DNA from: CAG-632 sp963626805
GTDB lineage: Bacteria > Bacillota > Clostridia > Lachnospirales > Lachnospiraceae
Assembly (NCBI GenBank): GCA_963626805.1
Contig: CAVFXS010000017.1
Coordinates: 5,858-69,857 of the forward strand
Length of the DNA: 64,000 nucleotides
Direction of reading: 5' to 3'
The notes below the pieces were generated by a model. That model saw only the letters and a list, made by a program, of their open reading frames with translations, made no database searches and was not told the DNA's origin. The position numbers and the translations under genes were made by a program. Positions 51,052 through 59,870 of the stretch are shown here, piece after piece (position 1 is the first letter of the stretch; each line of letters opens with the position of its first letter).

Positions 51052-52743
51052 ATGATAATAGGAATCGATCTTGGAACCACCAATAGTTTAGTGGCTTATT
51101 ATACAGAAGAAGGACCCAGAATCATACCGAACCGTCTGGGAAAGAATCTGACACCATCCATTGTCAGCGTAGACGGGGATGAAATTTATGTGGGAGAGAC
51201 TGCAAGAGAACGGATGCTTCTGTATCCGGAGACGGCGGCAAGTGTCTTTAAACGGACAATGGGAACGGATAAGAAATATCATCTGGGAAATCATTTCTTT
51301 ACTTCAGAGGAACTGTCGTCCTTTGTACTGCGTTCGCTAAAAGAGGATGCGGAGGTGTATCTGGGCGAAGAAGTGACAGAGGCAGTCATCAGTGTCCCGG
51401 CATATTTTAACGATGCCAGAAGAAAGGCAACGAAACGGGCCGGGGAACTGGCCGGTTTAAAGGTAGAGCGGATTATCAGTGAACCTACGGCAGCAGCCAT
51501 CGCCTATGGATTATATGAATGCAAGCAGGATGCCAAGTTCCTGGTGTTTGATCTGGGTGGCGGTACCTTTGATGTATCGATTCTGGAACTGTCCGGTCCG
51601 ATTCTGGAAGTGCGGGCGGTTGCAGGCGATAATTTCCTAGGCGGCGAGGATTTCACCAATGTGTTGGAGAATATGTTTTTTGAGAAATTCCCACAATTGG
51701 ATCGGGATGCGATGGACCGGAAGACTCTGCGGTATGTTCATAAGCAGGCAGAAAGCTGCAAGATCGGCTTTGAGAATGAACGGGTATCGACTATGACCTG
51801 TGTGATCCAGGAAGAAACCTATGAATATCCGGTCGATATCAGTGATTATGAGAAGCAGTGTGAGGAACTGCTGGAGCGTATCCGGATTCCGGTACGGAAG
51901 AGCCTTTCAGATTCCAGACTGCGACTGTCAGAGATTGATAAGGTAGTTCTGGTAGGCGGCGCTACCAAGCTTCCGGTTGTACGGAAGTTTGTAAGTAAGC
52001 TGTTCCGGAGTCTGCCGGATACCAGTGTGAATCCGGATGAGGCAATTGCACTGGGAGCGGCTGTTCAGGCTGCCATGAAAGAGCGGAAGGATTCTATCCG
52101 GGAGATTATCCTGACAGATGTATGTCCGTTTACACTGGGAACCGAGGTCGCAGTGGAGCGGGAGAACGGTGGCTATGAAAGCGGCTATTTTTGCCCGATC
52201 ATTGAGAGAAATACCGTGATACCGGCCAGCCGGACAGAGACCATGTATACGATCCGTGATAATCAGTCATTGGTGGAGGTTTCCGTATTACAGGGTGAAA
52301 GCCGGTTTGCGTCAAATAATCTGCTGCTCGGGAAGCTGGAGATCGAGATCCCGAAGGCTCCGAAGGGACAGGAAAGCATTGACGTTACTTACACATATGA
52401 TGTGAATTCCATTCTGGAGGTTCAGGTGAAGGTGAATTCCACCGGAAAGACCGTAAAACAGATCCTGAAGGGGCAGCGGGTCGATATGACGGATGAAGAG
52501 ATCGCTGCACGTATGGAGGAGCTGGCTTATCTGAAGATCCCGCCGAGAGAGCAGGAGGAAAATAAGTTGCTTCTGCTTCGAGGAGAGCGACTATATGAGG
52601 AAAGCCTTGGGGATGAGCGGAAGATCGTAGAACATGCTCTGCAGAAATTCGATCAGACATTAAATACACAGGATCCGGCTAAAATCGAGGCTGCACGGGG
52701 AGATTTCCGGGCATTCCTGGAAGAATGGGAAGACAATGTATAA
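51052..52743 (+). CDS. hscC: Hsp70 family chaperone (HscC-like)
   Basis: A 563-residue DnaK homologue shorter than DnaK (~610-640). The ATPase domain has IGIDLGTTNS, VISVPAYFNDARRKATK, FDLGGGTFDVSI and VVLVGGATKLPVV. The substrate domain after ~residue 370 includes VCPFTLGTEV and SRFASNNLLLGKLEI, and the lid is truncated without the acidic EEVD-like tail. This matches HscC, a specialised Hsp70. ATG at 51052 with GAAAGG upstream was preferred over GTG at 51043. Gap from the J-like/TPR gene is 106 bases without a terminator, so they are probably coexpressed. Confidence 0.9.
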   Translation: MIIGIDLGTTNSLVAYYTEEGPRIIPNRLGKNLTPSIVSVDGDEIYVGETARERMLLYPETAASVFKRTMGTDKKYHLGNHFFTSEELSSFVLRSLKEDAEVYLGEEVTEAVISVPAYFNDARRKATKRAGELAGLKVERIISEPTAAAIAYGLYECKQDAKFLVFDLGGGTFDVSILELSGPILEVRAVAGDNFLGGEDFTNVLENMFFEKFPQLDRDAMDRKTLRYVHKQAESCKIGFENERVSTMTCVIQEETYEYPVDISDYEKQCEELLERIRIPVRKSLSDSRLRLSEIDKVVLVGGATKLPVVRKFVSKLFRSLPDTSVNPDEAIALGAAVQAAMKERKDSIREIILTDVCPFTLGTEVAVERENGGYESGYFCPIIERNTVIPASRTETMYTIRDNQSLVEVSVLQGESRFASNNLLLGKLEIEIPKAPKGQESIDVTYTYDVNSILEVQVKVNSTGKTVKQILKGQRVDMTDEEIAARMEELAYLKIPPREQEENKLLLLRGERLYEESLGDERKIVEHALQKFDQTLNTQDPAKIEAARGDFRAFLEEWEDNV

Positions 52744-52801
52744 AATGATCCAATGTATAAAATGATCAAAGTGAATAATAAAATAAAGATATTTAAAATA
52801 T

Positions 52802-52849
52802 GCAAGGACAGCAACTCAAGAGGGGGGGAGAGCACTGTCCTTGCTTTTG
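52802..52849 (+). terminator. Terminator after the Hsp70 gene
   Basis: GCAAGGACAG (52802-52811) pairs with CTGTCCTTGC (52835-52844), followed by TTTT. The rest of the 507-bp gap (52744-53250) holds a weaker GAGAT...ATCTC hairpin near 52915-52950 and the promoter at 53123. Confidence 0.8.
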
Positions 52850-53122
52850 GGAGTTAAAGTATGTAAATGAGGGAGGGTTCCAACAGAGATAATAATCAAA
52901 AGTTCATTGTCTGCGAGATGGGAGTCAAAACAGATTTTAAACTCATCTCTGAAGAAACCTTTTTATTTACATCGTTATCATAGCATGGAGGAACGGTTGG
53001 TTATATCAAATTAATGTTATATGTTGTAAAATCAGGTTGAATTTGGCAGAAAAACAGGAAAATAGTAAATAAGTGCCAACTCTTGTAAAAATATGAAGAA
53101 GTTATAAAGATTCTGTATTTGC

Positions 53123-53151
53123 TTGCAGGGAGTATTGAATTGCTGTATAAT
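53123..53151 (+). promoter_or_regulatory. Promoter of the pspA operon
   Basis: TTGCAG (53123-53128), 17-base spacer, TATAAT (53146-53151), about 100 bases before the ATG. No sigma-54-type GG/GC elements were seen. Confidence 0.65.
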
Positions 53152-53250
53152 TAACAGTGTGTTGCTATTTTACTGAAAATATCCAGAAAAAATCAGGGAT
53201 TTATCGGAAAATAGGCACAGATTGGTTTCAAAATATAAGGAGGGCTTTAA

Positions 53251-53931
53251 ATGGGTATTTTAAAAAGATTTGGGGATATCATGTCAGCAAATATTAATGC
53301 ATTGTTGGACAAGGCAGAGGATCCTGAGAAGATGATTGATCAGTATTTGCGGGATCTGGATAGTGATCTGGGTAAGGTAAAGGCTGAGACAGCTGCTATC
53401 ATGGCAGATGAGCAGCGTGCCAAGAGAGAGCTGGATGAGTGTACTGCAGAAGTGAATAAGATGCAGACCTATGCAGAGAAGGCATTGGTAGCAGGAAATG
53501 AAGAGGATGCAAGGACTTTCCTGACCAAAAAGGCAGAGCTTACAAACAAGCAGGCAAGCCTTCAGCAGGCATATGATCTTTCCGTAGCTAATTCACAGAA
53601 GATGCGTCAGATGCATGATAAGCTGGTTAAGGATATTAACGACTTAAATGCCAGAAGAGATGAGATTAAGGCAAAGGTAAGAGTTGCAAAGGCTCAGGAG
53701 CGCATTAATGAAATGGGCAGTTCTATGGGTGGTGCAGAAGCATCCATGTCTGCATTTGACAGAATGGAAGCAAAGGCGAATAGTATGCTGGATAAGGCAA
53801 ATGCAATGGCGGAGCTTAACAGCAGCTCAGAGAAGAAGTCTATGGATGACCTGACAGCAAAATATGACACTGCTTCGACTGCAGGTGTAGAGGATGAGCT
53901 GGCAGCATTAAAGGCCAAGATGGGTCTGTAA
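53251..53931 (+). CDS. pspA: PspA/IM30 family envelope-stress protein
   Basis: A 226-residue all-helical coiled-coil protein: MGILKRFGDIMSANINALLDKAEDPEKMIDQYL is the family amphipathic N terminus and helix 1, followed by long heptad-like helices rich in Ala, Glu and Lys. PspA/IM30 (Vipp1/LiaH-like) proteins form ESCRT-III-like rods on stressed membranes. SD AAGGAGGG lies before the ATG. The SPFH gene starts 36 bases downstream, as in the Bacillus ydjFGHI order where PspA precedes YdjI. Confidence 0.92.
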   Translation: MGILKRFGDIMSANINALLDKAEDPEKMIDQYLRDLDSDLGKVKAETAAIMADEQRAKRELDECTAEVNKMQTYAEKALVAGNEEDARTFLTKKAELTNKQASLQQAYDLSVANSQKMRQMHDKLVKDINDLNARRDEIKAKVRVAKAQERINEMGSSMGGAEASMSAFDRMEAKANSMLDKANAMAELNSSSEKKSMDDLTAKYDTASTAGVEDELAALKAKMGL

Positions 53932-53967
53932 TTGTCAGAAGGTCAGATAGAGCAGGGAGGCTAGAAG

Positions 53968-54975
53968 ATGGGTTTGTTTTCAAATCAGTTGGCAAATGTA
54001 GTTGAATGGGAAGAGTACCGGGACGATGTCCTGTTCTGGAAGTGGTCGAATAAGGAGATCAAGAAGGGCTCCAGACTGATCCTCCGTCAGGGACAGGATG
54101 CTATCTTTATGTATAACGGAAAGGTAGAAGGTATTTTTAAAGACGAGGGAAGTTATGATATTGAGACACAGATTATTCCTTTCCTGTCTACTCTGAAAGG
54201 ATTTAAGTTCGGCTTCAACAGTGGTATCCGTGCGGAAGTATTATTTATTAATACGAAGCAGTTCAATATTAAATGGGGTACACCGACACCGATCCGGATA
54301 CAGGCACCGGGACTTCCGGGCGGACTTCCGATCCGTGCGAATGGTTCCTTTGATGTGAAGATCGCAGATTATCTGGTATTCATTGAGAAGATTGCAGGTG
54401 TGAAGAAACAGTATACGATCACAGAGGTTCGGGAACTGATGCAGTCTATGTTGTCAGGTCTTCTGATCCGCTGGATTTCAAAGGTTGGTCAGGATATTTT
54501 CAATCTGCAGGCGAATATCACAGAGATCCAGAATGGTGTAAAGGAAGATCTGGATATGGAATTTGTGAAGATCGGTTTATCGGTTGTGAATTTCCGAATT
54601 GATGAGTTCTCTTATCCGGAGAATATTACCAAGCGTGCCGATCAGGCAGCAGAGTATTCCATGGTTGGCGATATGAACCGGTTCCAGCAGGTCAGCATGG
54701 TAGATGCAATGACACGACCAGGTAACAGTGGAACAGCCAACGGAACCAATATGATGAACACCATGATGGGTGCCCAGATGGGTATGATGATGGGGCAGCA
54801 GATGATGAATAACATGAATGCGATGAATCAGAACTCTGTAAATCAGGGCAACATGAATCAGGGGGTACAGCCGGTACAGAACAGCGGTGGAGCAATTCCG
54901 AAGTTTTGTCCGGATTGCGGAACTCCTACAAATGGTAATCGTTTCTGTGGCAATTGTGGCAAACAGTTGGGCTAG
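53968..54975 (+). CDS. SPFH-domain protein with C-terminal zinc ribbon (YdjI-like)
   Basis: A 335-residue protein. Residues ~10-225 are the SPFH/YdjI 'virion core' type domain (EWEEYRDDVLFWKWSNKEIKKGSRL, SGIRAEVLFINTKQFNIKWGTPTPIRI, FVKIGLSVVNFRIDEFSYPENI). Residues ~235-300 are a Met/Asn/Gln-rich low-complexity stretch, and the end is a zinc ribbon with CPDCG and CGNCG. It is partnered with PspA, in a membrane-stress module where B. subtilis YdjI localises PspA. GGGAGG precedes the ATG. Confidence 0.87.
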   Translation: MGLFSNQLANVVEWEEYRDDVLFWKWSNKEIKKGSRLILRQGQDAIFMYNGKVEGIFKDEGSYDIETQIIPFLSTLKGFKFGFNSGIRAEVLFINTKQFNIKWGTPTPIRIQAPGLPGGLPIRANGSFDVKIADYLVFIEKIAGVKKQYTITEVRELMQSMLSGLLIRWISKVGQDIFNLQANITEIQNGVKEDLDMEFVKIGLSVVNFRIDEFSYPENITKRADQAAEYSMVGDMNRFQQVSMVDAMTRPGNSGTANGTNMMNTMMGAQMGMMMGQQMMNNMNAMNQNSVNQGNMNQGVQPVQNSGGAIPKFCPDCGTPTNGNRFCGNCGKQLG

Positions 54976-54996
54976 AACTTGTAATTTCAAGAATGA

Positions 54997-55037
54997 AAAG
55001 GTTGTTGAAGCTTTCCTTCGGCAATCTTTTCTTTTTT
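54997..55037 (+). terminator. Terminator of the pspA operon
   Basis: AAAGGTTG (54997-55004) pairs with CAATCTTT (55022-55029) through one G-U, with an inner GAAG/CTTC pair, followed by TCTTTTTT. Confidence 0.75.
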
Positions 55038-55125
55038 AAACTTTAAGTAAATGAAAAGCTTTCATACAAAATCTATGAGAAAATATTGGAATACAAATCT
55101 TAATAAAATCGACATAATAGTACTC

Positions 55126-55154
55126 TTGTAAATAAAGATAAACGCTGGTAAAAT
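55126..55154 (+). promoter_or_regulatory. Promoter of the dlt-like operon
   Basis: TTGTAA (55126-55131), 17-base spacer, TAAAAT (55149-55154), about 50 bases before the first gene. The upstream stretch is A/T-rich and may act as an UP element. Confidence 0.6.
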
Positions 55155-55207
55155 GCAAGTGAAAAAACGATATCAGAATAGAGAAACGGTAAAAAGAGGT
55201 GGAATAC

Positions 55208-56734
55208 ATGCAAACCAGCATTCTGAAATATTTAGAGGAAAGTACAAGAAAGCATCCTGATAAAATTGCGGTAATTGATGAAAAAGTCAGTTTGTCATAT
55301 AGGGAATTACTTTACGATTGCAAATGCATTGGAAGCGAACTTACAACCATAATGTCAGATCATGCTCCCATAGGTGTTTATATGGAGAAAGGCGCAGATG
55401 CATTATGTGCCTTTCTGGGAACGGTATATGCAGGAGGGTGTTATTCCTTTTTTAATCCGGAGCTTCCGGATAATCGGTTGCAACAGATCCTGTCGGTTCT
55501 GAACCCATGTGCGATCATAACCACCGGACAGATGCATGATATGGCATGCAGGATATTTGAGGGTATTATGATTTTGGATATAGAAGAATTGAAGCAGGGG
55601 AAACCGGTAGAGGACAGATTGCAGAAGGTAGAGCGGAGCAGAATCGATCTGGATCCGCTTTATATTAATTTTACATCCGGTTCGACTGGAGTGCCGAAAG
55701 GAATTGTGGTTGGACAGCGGAGTGTCATAGATTTTATAGATTGTTTTACCGAATTATTTCATATTACGGAAAATGACAGGATCGCTAATCAGGCACCGTT
55801 TGATTTTGATGTATCTGTAAAAGATATTTATTCCAGTCTGAAAGTCGGTGCAACCTTAGTGATTGTACCGAGGAGACTGTTTTCCGCACCAACGGAGCTC
55901 TTAGATTACCTGACAGAGCACCGGATAACTACACTGATATGGGCAGTGTCCGCACTTTACCTGATTACGACATTCCATGGGCTGGATTATAAGGTGCCGG
56001 AAACAGTTAGTAAGATTTTATTTAGCGGTGAAGTAATGCCCTATAAGACTCTGATGGATTTCAAGAGGCATTTGCCGGATGCGATGTATGTAAACTTATA
56101 CGGACCGACAGAGGTGACTTGTAATTGTACATATCATATTCTGGAAGCAGAACGCGATTATTCGGAAGGGATACCGATTGGAACAGCGTTTCCGAATGAA
56201 GAAGTATTCCTTCTGGATGCACAGGAAAAACGGGTGGAGCAATCGGGAGAGATCGGAGAAATCTGTGTGCGTGGAACAGCGCTTGCACTGGGATATTATA
56301 ATGCACCGGAACAGAATGAGAAATATTTTACAGCCAATCCATTGCATATAGCATATCCGGAGCGAATATACCGGACAGGGGATCTTGGAAGATATAATGA
56401 TCAGGGAGAGCTTGTATTCAGCGGAAGAAAGGATTTTCAGATCAAGTATCTTGGACACCGGATAGAACTGGAAGAGATTGAACGGGAAATGGCTAAGGTT
56501 GATGGCGTGGAACGCTGTTGCTGTCTTTTTGATGAAAAGCATTCCAGATTGAAAGGAATCTATGTGGGCACCATTGAAAAAGGAGAGCTTCATAAAATTA
56601 TGAAAGAGAGCTTGCCGGTGTTTATGATGCCCGGCGTATTGTTACAGGTAGAGGCAATGCCAATGACGAAGAATGGAAAGATTGATCGCAGGCAGTTAAT
56701 GGAACTGACGGTCAGAAGAAGGGGGAAGAGGTAG
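55208..56734 (+). CDS. DltA-like amino acid adenylation enzyme
   Basis: A 508-residue AMP-forming ligase. P-loop TSGSTGVPKG, APFDFDVSVKDIYSSLKVGATL (A4), NLYGPTEVTC (A5), YRTGDLGRY (A7), GRKDFQIKYLGHRIELEEIE (A8) and NGKIDRRQL with the catalytic Lys (A10) are all present. It activates an amino acid and loads it on the carrier protein of the same operon. In D-Ala-specific DltA the motif before GEV is recalled to end in Cys (FCGE); here it is FSGE with Ser273, so the substrate may differ. ATG at 55208 has GAGGTGG upstream. Next gene starts one base after the stop codon. Confidence 0.85.
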   Translation: MQTSILKYLEESTRKHPDKIAVIDEKVSLSYRELLYDCKCIGSELTTIMSDHAPIGVYMEKGADALCAFLGTVYAGGCYSFFNPELPDNRLQQILSVLNPCAIITTGQMHDMACRIFEGIMILDIEELKQGKPVEDRLQKVERSRIDLDPLYINFTSGSTGVPKGIVVGQRSVIDFIDCFTELFHITENDRIANQAPFDFDVSVKDIYSSLKVGATLVIVPRRLFSAPTELLDYLTEHRITTLIWAVSALYLITTFHGLDYKVPETVSKILFSGEVMPYKTLMDFKRHLPDAMYVNLYGPTEVTCNCTYHILEAERDYSEGIPIGTAFPNEEVFLLDAQEKRVEQSGEIGEICVRGTALALGYYNAPEQNEKYFTANPLHIAYPERIYRTGDLGRYNDQGELVFSGRKDFQIKYLGHRIELEEIEREMAKVDGVERCCCLFDEKHSRLKGIYVGTIEKGELHKIMKESLPVFMMPGVLLQVEAMPMTKNGKIDRRQLMELTVRRRGKR

Positions 56735-56735
56735 T

Positions 56736-57899
56736 ATGGATATTCAGAGGATGGATACAGCCTATTATGTATTTGATATCGAAATACTAAAGAAACGGGT
56801 GGCATATCTGCGGAGCCGGCTTCCGCAATCCGTGCAGCTCTGCTATGCAGTGAAAGCGAATACATTTTTGATACAGGCATTGGCTGGTGAGGTGGAACGA
56901 TTTGAGATCTGTTCTCCGGGTGAGGCGGTCATCTGTGAAAAAATGAAGGTGCCGGATCATCAGATGGTGATTTCCGGTGTATATAAGACTCCGGCGGTTA
57001 TGCAGCAGATGGCAGAGATGGAGGATGATCGTATTTTTACCGTGGAATCTGCGGAACAGTTTGCGTTATTTCTTCAGTTAAGCAAGAAACGCAGGAAGAA
57101 GATCCCATTGTTATTGCGAATGACAAATAACAGCCAGTTTGGGATGAATCCGGAAGAAATAAAGAAAATTATAAAGTGCAGAGAGGAATATCCGGAACTG
57201 GAGGTTCGCGGAATTCAGTTTTTTTCGGGAACTCAGAAAAATTCTGTAAAGAAAATAAAGAGAGAACTGGTTCATCTTGATATATTTCTGTCGGAGTTAA
57301 AAGAACTATACGGATATGAGGTGCAGGAATTGGAATATGGTCCCGGACTACCGGTTGCATATTTTAAGGAAGATGAAATAGATGAAGAGCTTCTGCTTGC
57401 AGGATTGACAGAGGGTATACAGGAAATGGCGAATACTCCTCAAATCGTATTGGAACTGGGAAGGAGTATCGTAGCCGGTTGTGGCAGTTATTATACGCAT
57501 GTTGTAGATAAAAAGACGAATGGCGGTCAGAATTACCTGCTGCTGGATGGAGGAATGCATCAGCTTGCGTATTTTGGACAGCACATGGCAATGAAACAAC
57601 CATTTCTGAGGTTATGCGGCAAGAAAGCAGAGCAACAGCCGGTGATTACCTATCATCTGTGCGGTTCTCTTTGCTCTATGAATGATATTCTGGCAAAACA
57701 GGTGCTGCTTCCGGAGATAGAAATCGGGGATTTGCTATGCTTTGAAAATGCCGGAGCCTATTGCGTAACCGAAGGAATTGCATTATTTCTGAGCCGAGAG
57801 CTTCCCGCAGTCTTTATAAAGACAGAAGAGGGGACATATATGTGTGCCAGGAAACCGATGGAAACAGCCGGACTGAATATGCCGGCAGTGAAATTGTAA
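56736..57899 (+). CDS. Fold-type III PLP-dependent decarboxylase
   Basis: A 387-residue enzyme of the ornithine/DAP/arginine decarboxylase group. PLP Lys40 is in CYAVKANTF, the phosphate-contact region is EICSPGEAVIC, the ELGRSIVAGCG loop replaces EPGR, and Cys313 (GSLCSMND) is the catalytic Cys from the other subunit. The usual HxHIGSQ reads QFFSGTQ, as in decarboxylases that act in polysaccharide or butirosin-type pathways with a carrier protein (BtrK-like). Its place between the adenylation and carrier genes suggests that it decarboxylates the activated amino acid, free or carrier-bound. No such gene belongs to a standard dlt operon. Confidence 0.83.
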   Translation: MDIQRMDTAYYVFDIEILKKRVAYLRSRLPQSVQLCYAVKANTFLIQALAGEVERFEICSPGEAVICEKMKVPDHQMVISGVYKTPAVMQQMAEMEDDRIFTVESAEQFALFLQLSKKRRKKIPLLLRMTNNSQFGMNPEEIKKIIKCREEYPELEVRGIQFFSGTQKNSVKKIKRELVHLDIFLSELKELYGYEVQELEYGPGLPVAYFKEDEIDEELLLAGLTEGIQEMANTPQIVLELGRSIVAGCGSYYTHVVDKKTNGGQNYLLLDGGMHQLAYFGQHMAMKQPFLRLCGKKAEQQPVITYHLCGSLCSMNDILAKQVLLPEIEIGDLLCFENAGAYCVTEGIALFLSRELPAVFIKTEEGTYMCARKPMETAGLNMPAVKL

Positions 57900-57992
57900 G
57901 AGAAGAGTAAGAAAAAATAAATTGAGTTTTAATAAAGATACACTACAATGAGATGTAATTATGAAAAGAAGTTATAGGAAGGAAGAGAAAAG

Positions 57993-58223
57993 ATGGAACA
58001 ATTACTTGAAATACTGGAAGATATCCAGCCGGATGTAGATTATAACAAGTGTGAGGATTTGGTGGATGGACATATTTTAGATTCTTTGTCTATTATTTCA
58101 CTTGTGGCAGAATTGGAAGATGAGTTTGATATTACAATTCCGGCAGTTGAGATTATTCCTGCTAATTTTAATTCTGCAAAAGCAATGTGGAATATGATTG
58201 AACGATTGCAGGAGGAGGAATAA
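57993..58223 (+). CDS. DltC-like aminoacyl carrier protein
   Basis: A 76-residue acidic carrier protein. The phosphopantetheine attachment is Ser31 in GHILDSLSII. The helix II/III region FDITIPAVEIIPANFNSAKAMWNMIERL is close to DltC. It receives the activated amino acid from the adenylation enzyme. It starts 93 bases after the decarboxylase gene with GGAAGGAAGAG upstream, and its stop codon directly abuts the MBOAT start. Confidence 0.9.
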   Translation: MEQLLEILEDIQPDVDYNKCEDLVDGHILDSLSIISLVAELEDEFDITIPAVEIIPANFNSAKAMWNMIERLQEEE

Positions 58224-59858
58224 ATGCAGTTATCCACACTACTTCTGGGTGGCAGATATGATACGATGACATCGTATTTTTCAATTGCGTTCCTGGTGGT
58301 TTTTTTGCCGGTATGTCTGATTTCATATTCTCTGCTGCCACTGAAATTACGGAAATACTTTTTGCTGGTATCAAGCTACGGATTCTTTTGGCTGGTAAGT
58401 GGAAAACTTGTAATTTACTTATTTCTGACAACATTGTCCATTCATTACTTTGGATTGTGGATAGAACGGATACATAGAACCAGAAACGAAGCGGTTAAGG
58501 GATTGGAAAAAACAGAGAAAAAAGAGGTGAAAAAGCGTTTTCTGAAACAGAGTCGGTGGGTGCTTACATTTGCAATTGTGCTTCATATAGGAGTGCTTTT
58601 GACCTTGAAATACTCGCCGTTTTTTACAACGAATCTGAATGCGGTCTTTACTATGCTGAAAATCCCATTTCAATTGCAGATTCCTTCTTATCTTATGCCA
58701 ATCGGTATTTCGTTTTTTACACTACAGGCTGTGTCTTATTTAATTGATGTGTATCGGGAAACGATTCCGGCAGATGAAAACATTTTTCGACTGGGACTGT
58801 TTATGTCTTTTTTCCCACAGATTGTAGAGGGTCCGATCTGCAGATATGAACAGACGGCAGATCAGCTCTGGAATGTAAAGGGGATTGAATATCCCAATCT
58901 GAGTCTGGGACTGCAGAGGGTGGCATTTGGTCTGATGAAAAAGCTGGTTGTGGCTGACAGATTGAATCCGTTGATAACGGAAGTATTTACAAATTATACA
59001 AATTATGAAGGCGGCATGATTGCACTTGCGTCGCTTTGCTATACGATTCAGCTGTATATGGATTTTTCCGGGACTATGGATGCGGTCATGGGAATCGGAC
59101 AAATCTTTGGTGTAAGTATGCCGGAGAATTTTAAGCGTCCATTCTTTTCAAAGACGATTTCGGAGTTCTGGATGCGTTGGCATATTTCATTGGGTGCATG
59201 GTTTAAGGACTATATTTTTTATCCGGTAACGATGTCAAAGCCAATGAAGAAGCTGACGACAGCAGCACGGAAGAAGCTTGGAAATCATTTTGGACCGCTG
59301 CTTGCAGGAGCAATAGCATTATTTCTGGTATGGGTATGTAATGGATTGTGGCACGGAGCGGGCTGGAATTATATATTTTTCGGAATGTATCATTTCAGTT
59401 TTATTCTGCTGGGCAATATCGTTGCACCGGCAGTAAAATGGCTGCATCAGAAGTGGCATATCAATCCGGAGTGGTTTTTCTACCGGGCATTTCAGATAAT
59501 AAGGACCGGCATTCTGGTAGTGATCGGTGAAATGTTTTTCCGGGCATCAACGCTGCAGGCGGGCTTTGCCATGTTCAGGCAGATGTTTACGAATTTCCGG
59601 TTTACAACATTAAATAGCGAATTGCTAAAACAGATGGGTGTTGACTGGAAGGATCTGGGAATCGTTCTGGTTACACTGCTGATCGTATTTATGATCAGTA
59701 TATGGAATGAAAAGGGAGTCGCTATTCGTGAAACGCTGGCAAAGAAATCTGTCGTTATCCGATGGGTGGTATTATATGCATTGATCCTGTTTATTGTAAT
59801 ATTTGGTGCTTATGGGACAGGTTATATTCCGGTAGATCCGATTTATGCGAATTTTTAA
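58224..59858 (+). CDS. MBOAT acyltransferase (DltB-like)
   Basis: A 544-residue polytopic membrane protein with about ten to eleven helices. The MBOAT active-site His377 lies in CNGLWHGAGWNYIFFGMYH, and conserved PIGISFFTLQAVSYLIDVYR plus FKRPFFSKTISEFWMRWHISLGAWFKDYIFYP are diagnostic. DltB-type proteins pass the acyl group from the carrier to an acceptor at the outer face of the membrane. It is longer than DltB (~400) because of an extra ~100-residue N-terminal part, like the AlgI/PatA branch. ATG directly follows the carrier stop with GGAGGAATAA. Confidence 0.88.
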   Translation: MQLSTLLLGGRYDTMTSYFSIAFLVVFLPVCLISYSLLPLKLRKYFLLVSSYGFFWLVSGKLVIYLFLTTLSIHYFGLWIERIHRTRNEAVKGLEKTEKKEVKKRFLKQSRWVLTFAIVLHIGVLLTLKYSPFFTTNLNAVFTMLKIPFQLQIPSYLMPIGISFFTLQAVSYLIDVYRETIPADENIFRLGLFMSFFPQIVEGPICRYEQTADQLWNVKGIEYPNLSLGLQRVAFGLMKKLVVADRLNPLITEVFTNYTNYEGGMIALASLCYTIQLYMDFSGTMDAVMGIGQIFGVSMPENFKRPFFSKTISEFWMRWHISLGAWFKDYIFYPVTMSKPMKKLTTAARKKLGNHFGPLLAGAIALFLVWVCNGLWHGAGWNYIFFGMYHFSFILLGNIVAPAVKWLHQKWHINPEWFFYRAFQIIRTGILVVIGEMFFRASTLQAGFAMFRQMFTNFRFTTLNSELLKQMGVDWKDLGIVLVTLLIVFMISIWNEKGVAIRETLAKKSVVIRWVVLYALILFIVIFGAYGTGYIPVDPIYANF

Positions 59859-59870
59859 GGAGAAACGGCT

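Noticed and set aside
55208..56734. Straight dltA label for the adenylation enzyme.
   Set aside because: Ser replaces the recalled D-Ala Cys and the operon has a decarboxylase; the symbol would imply an activity that is not supported.
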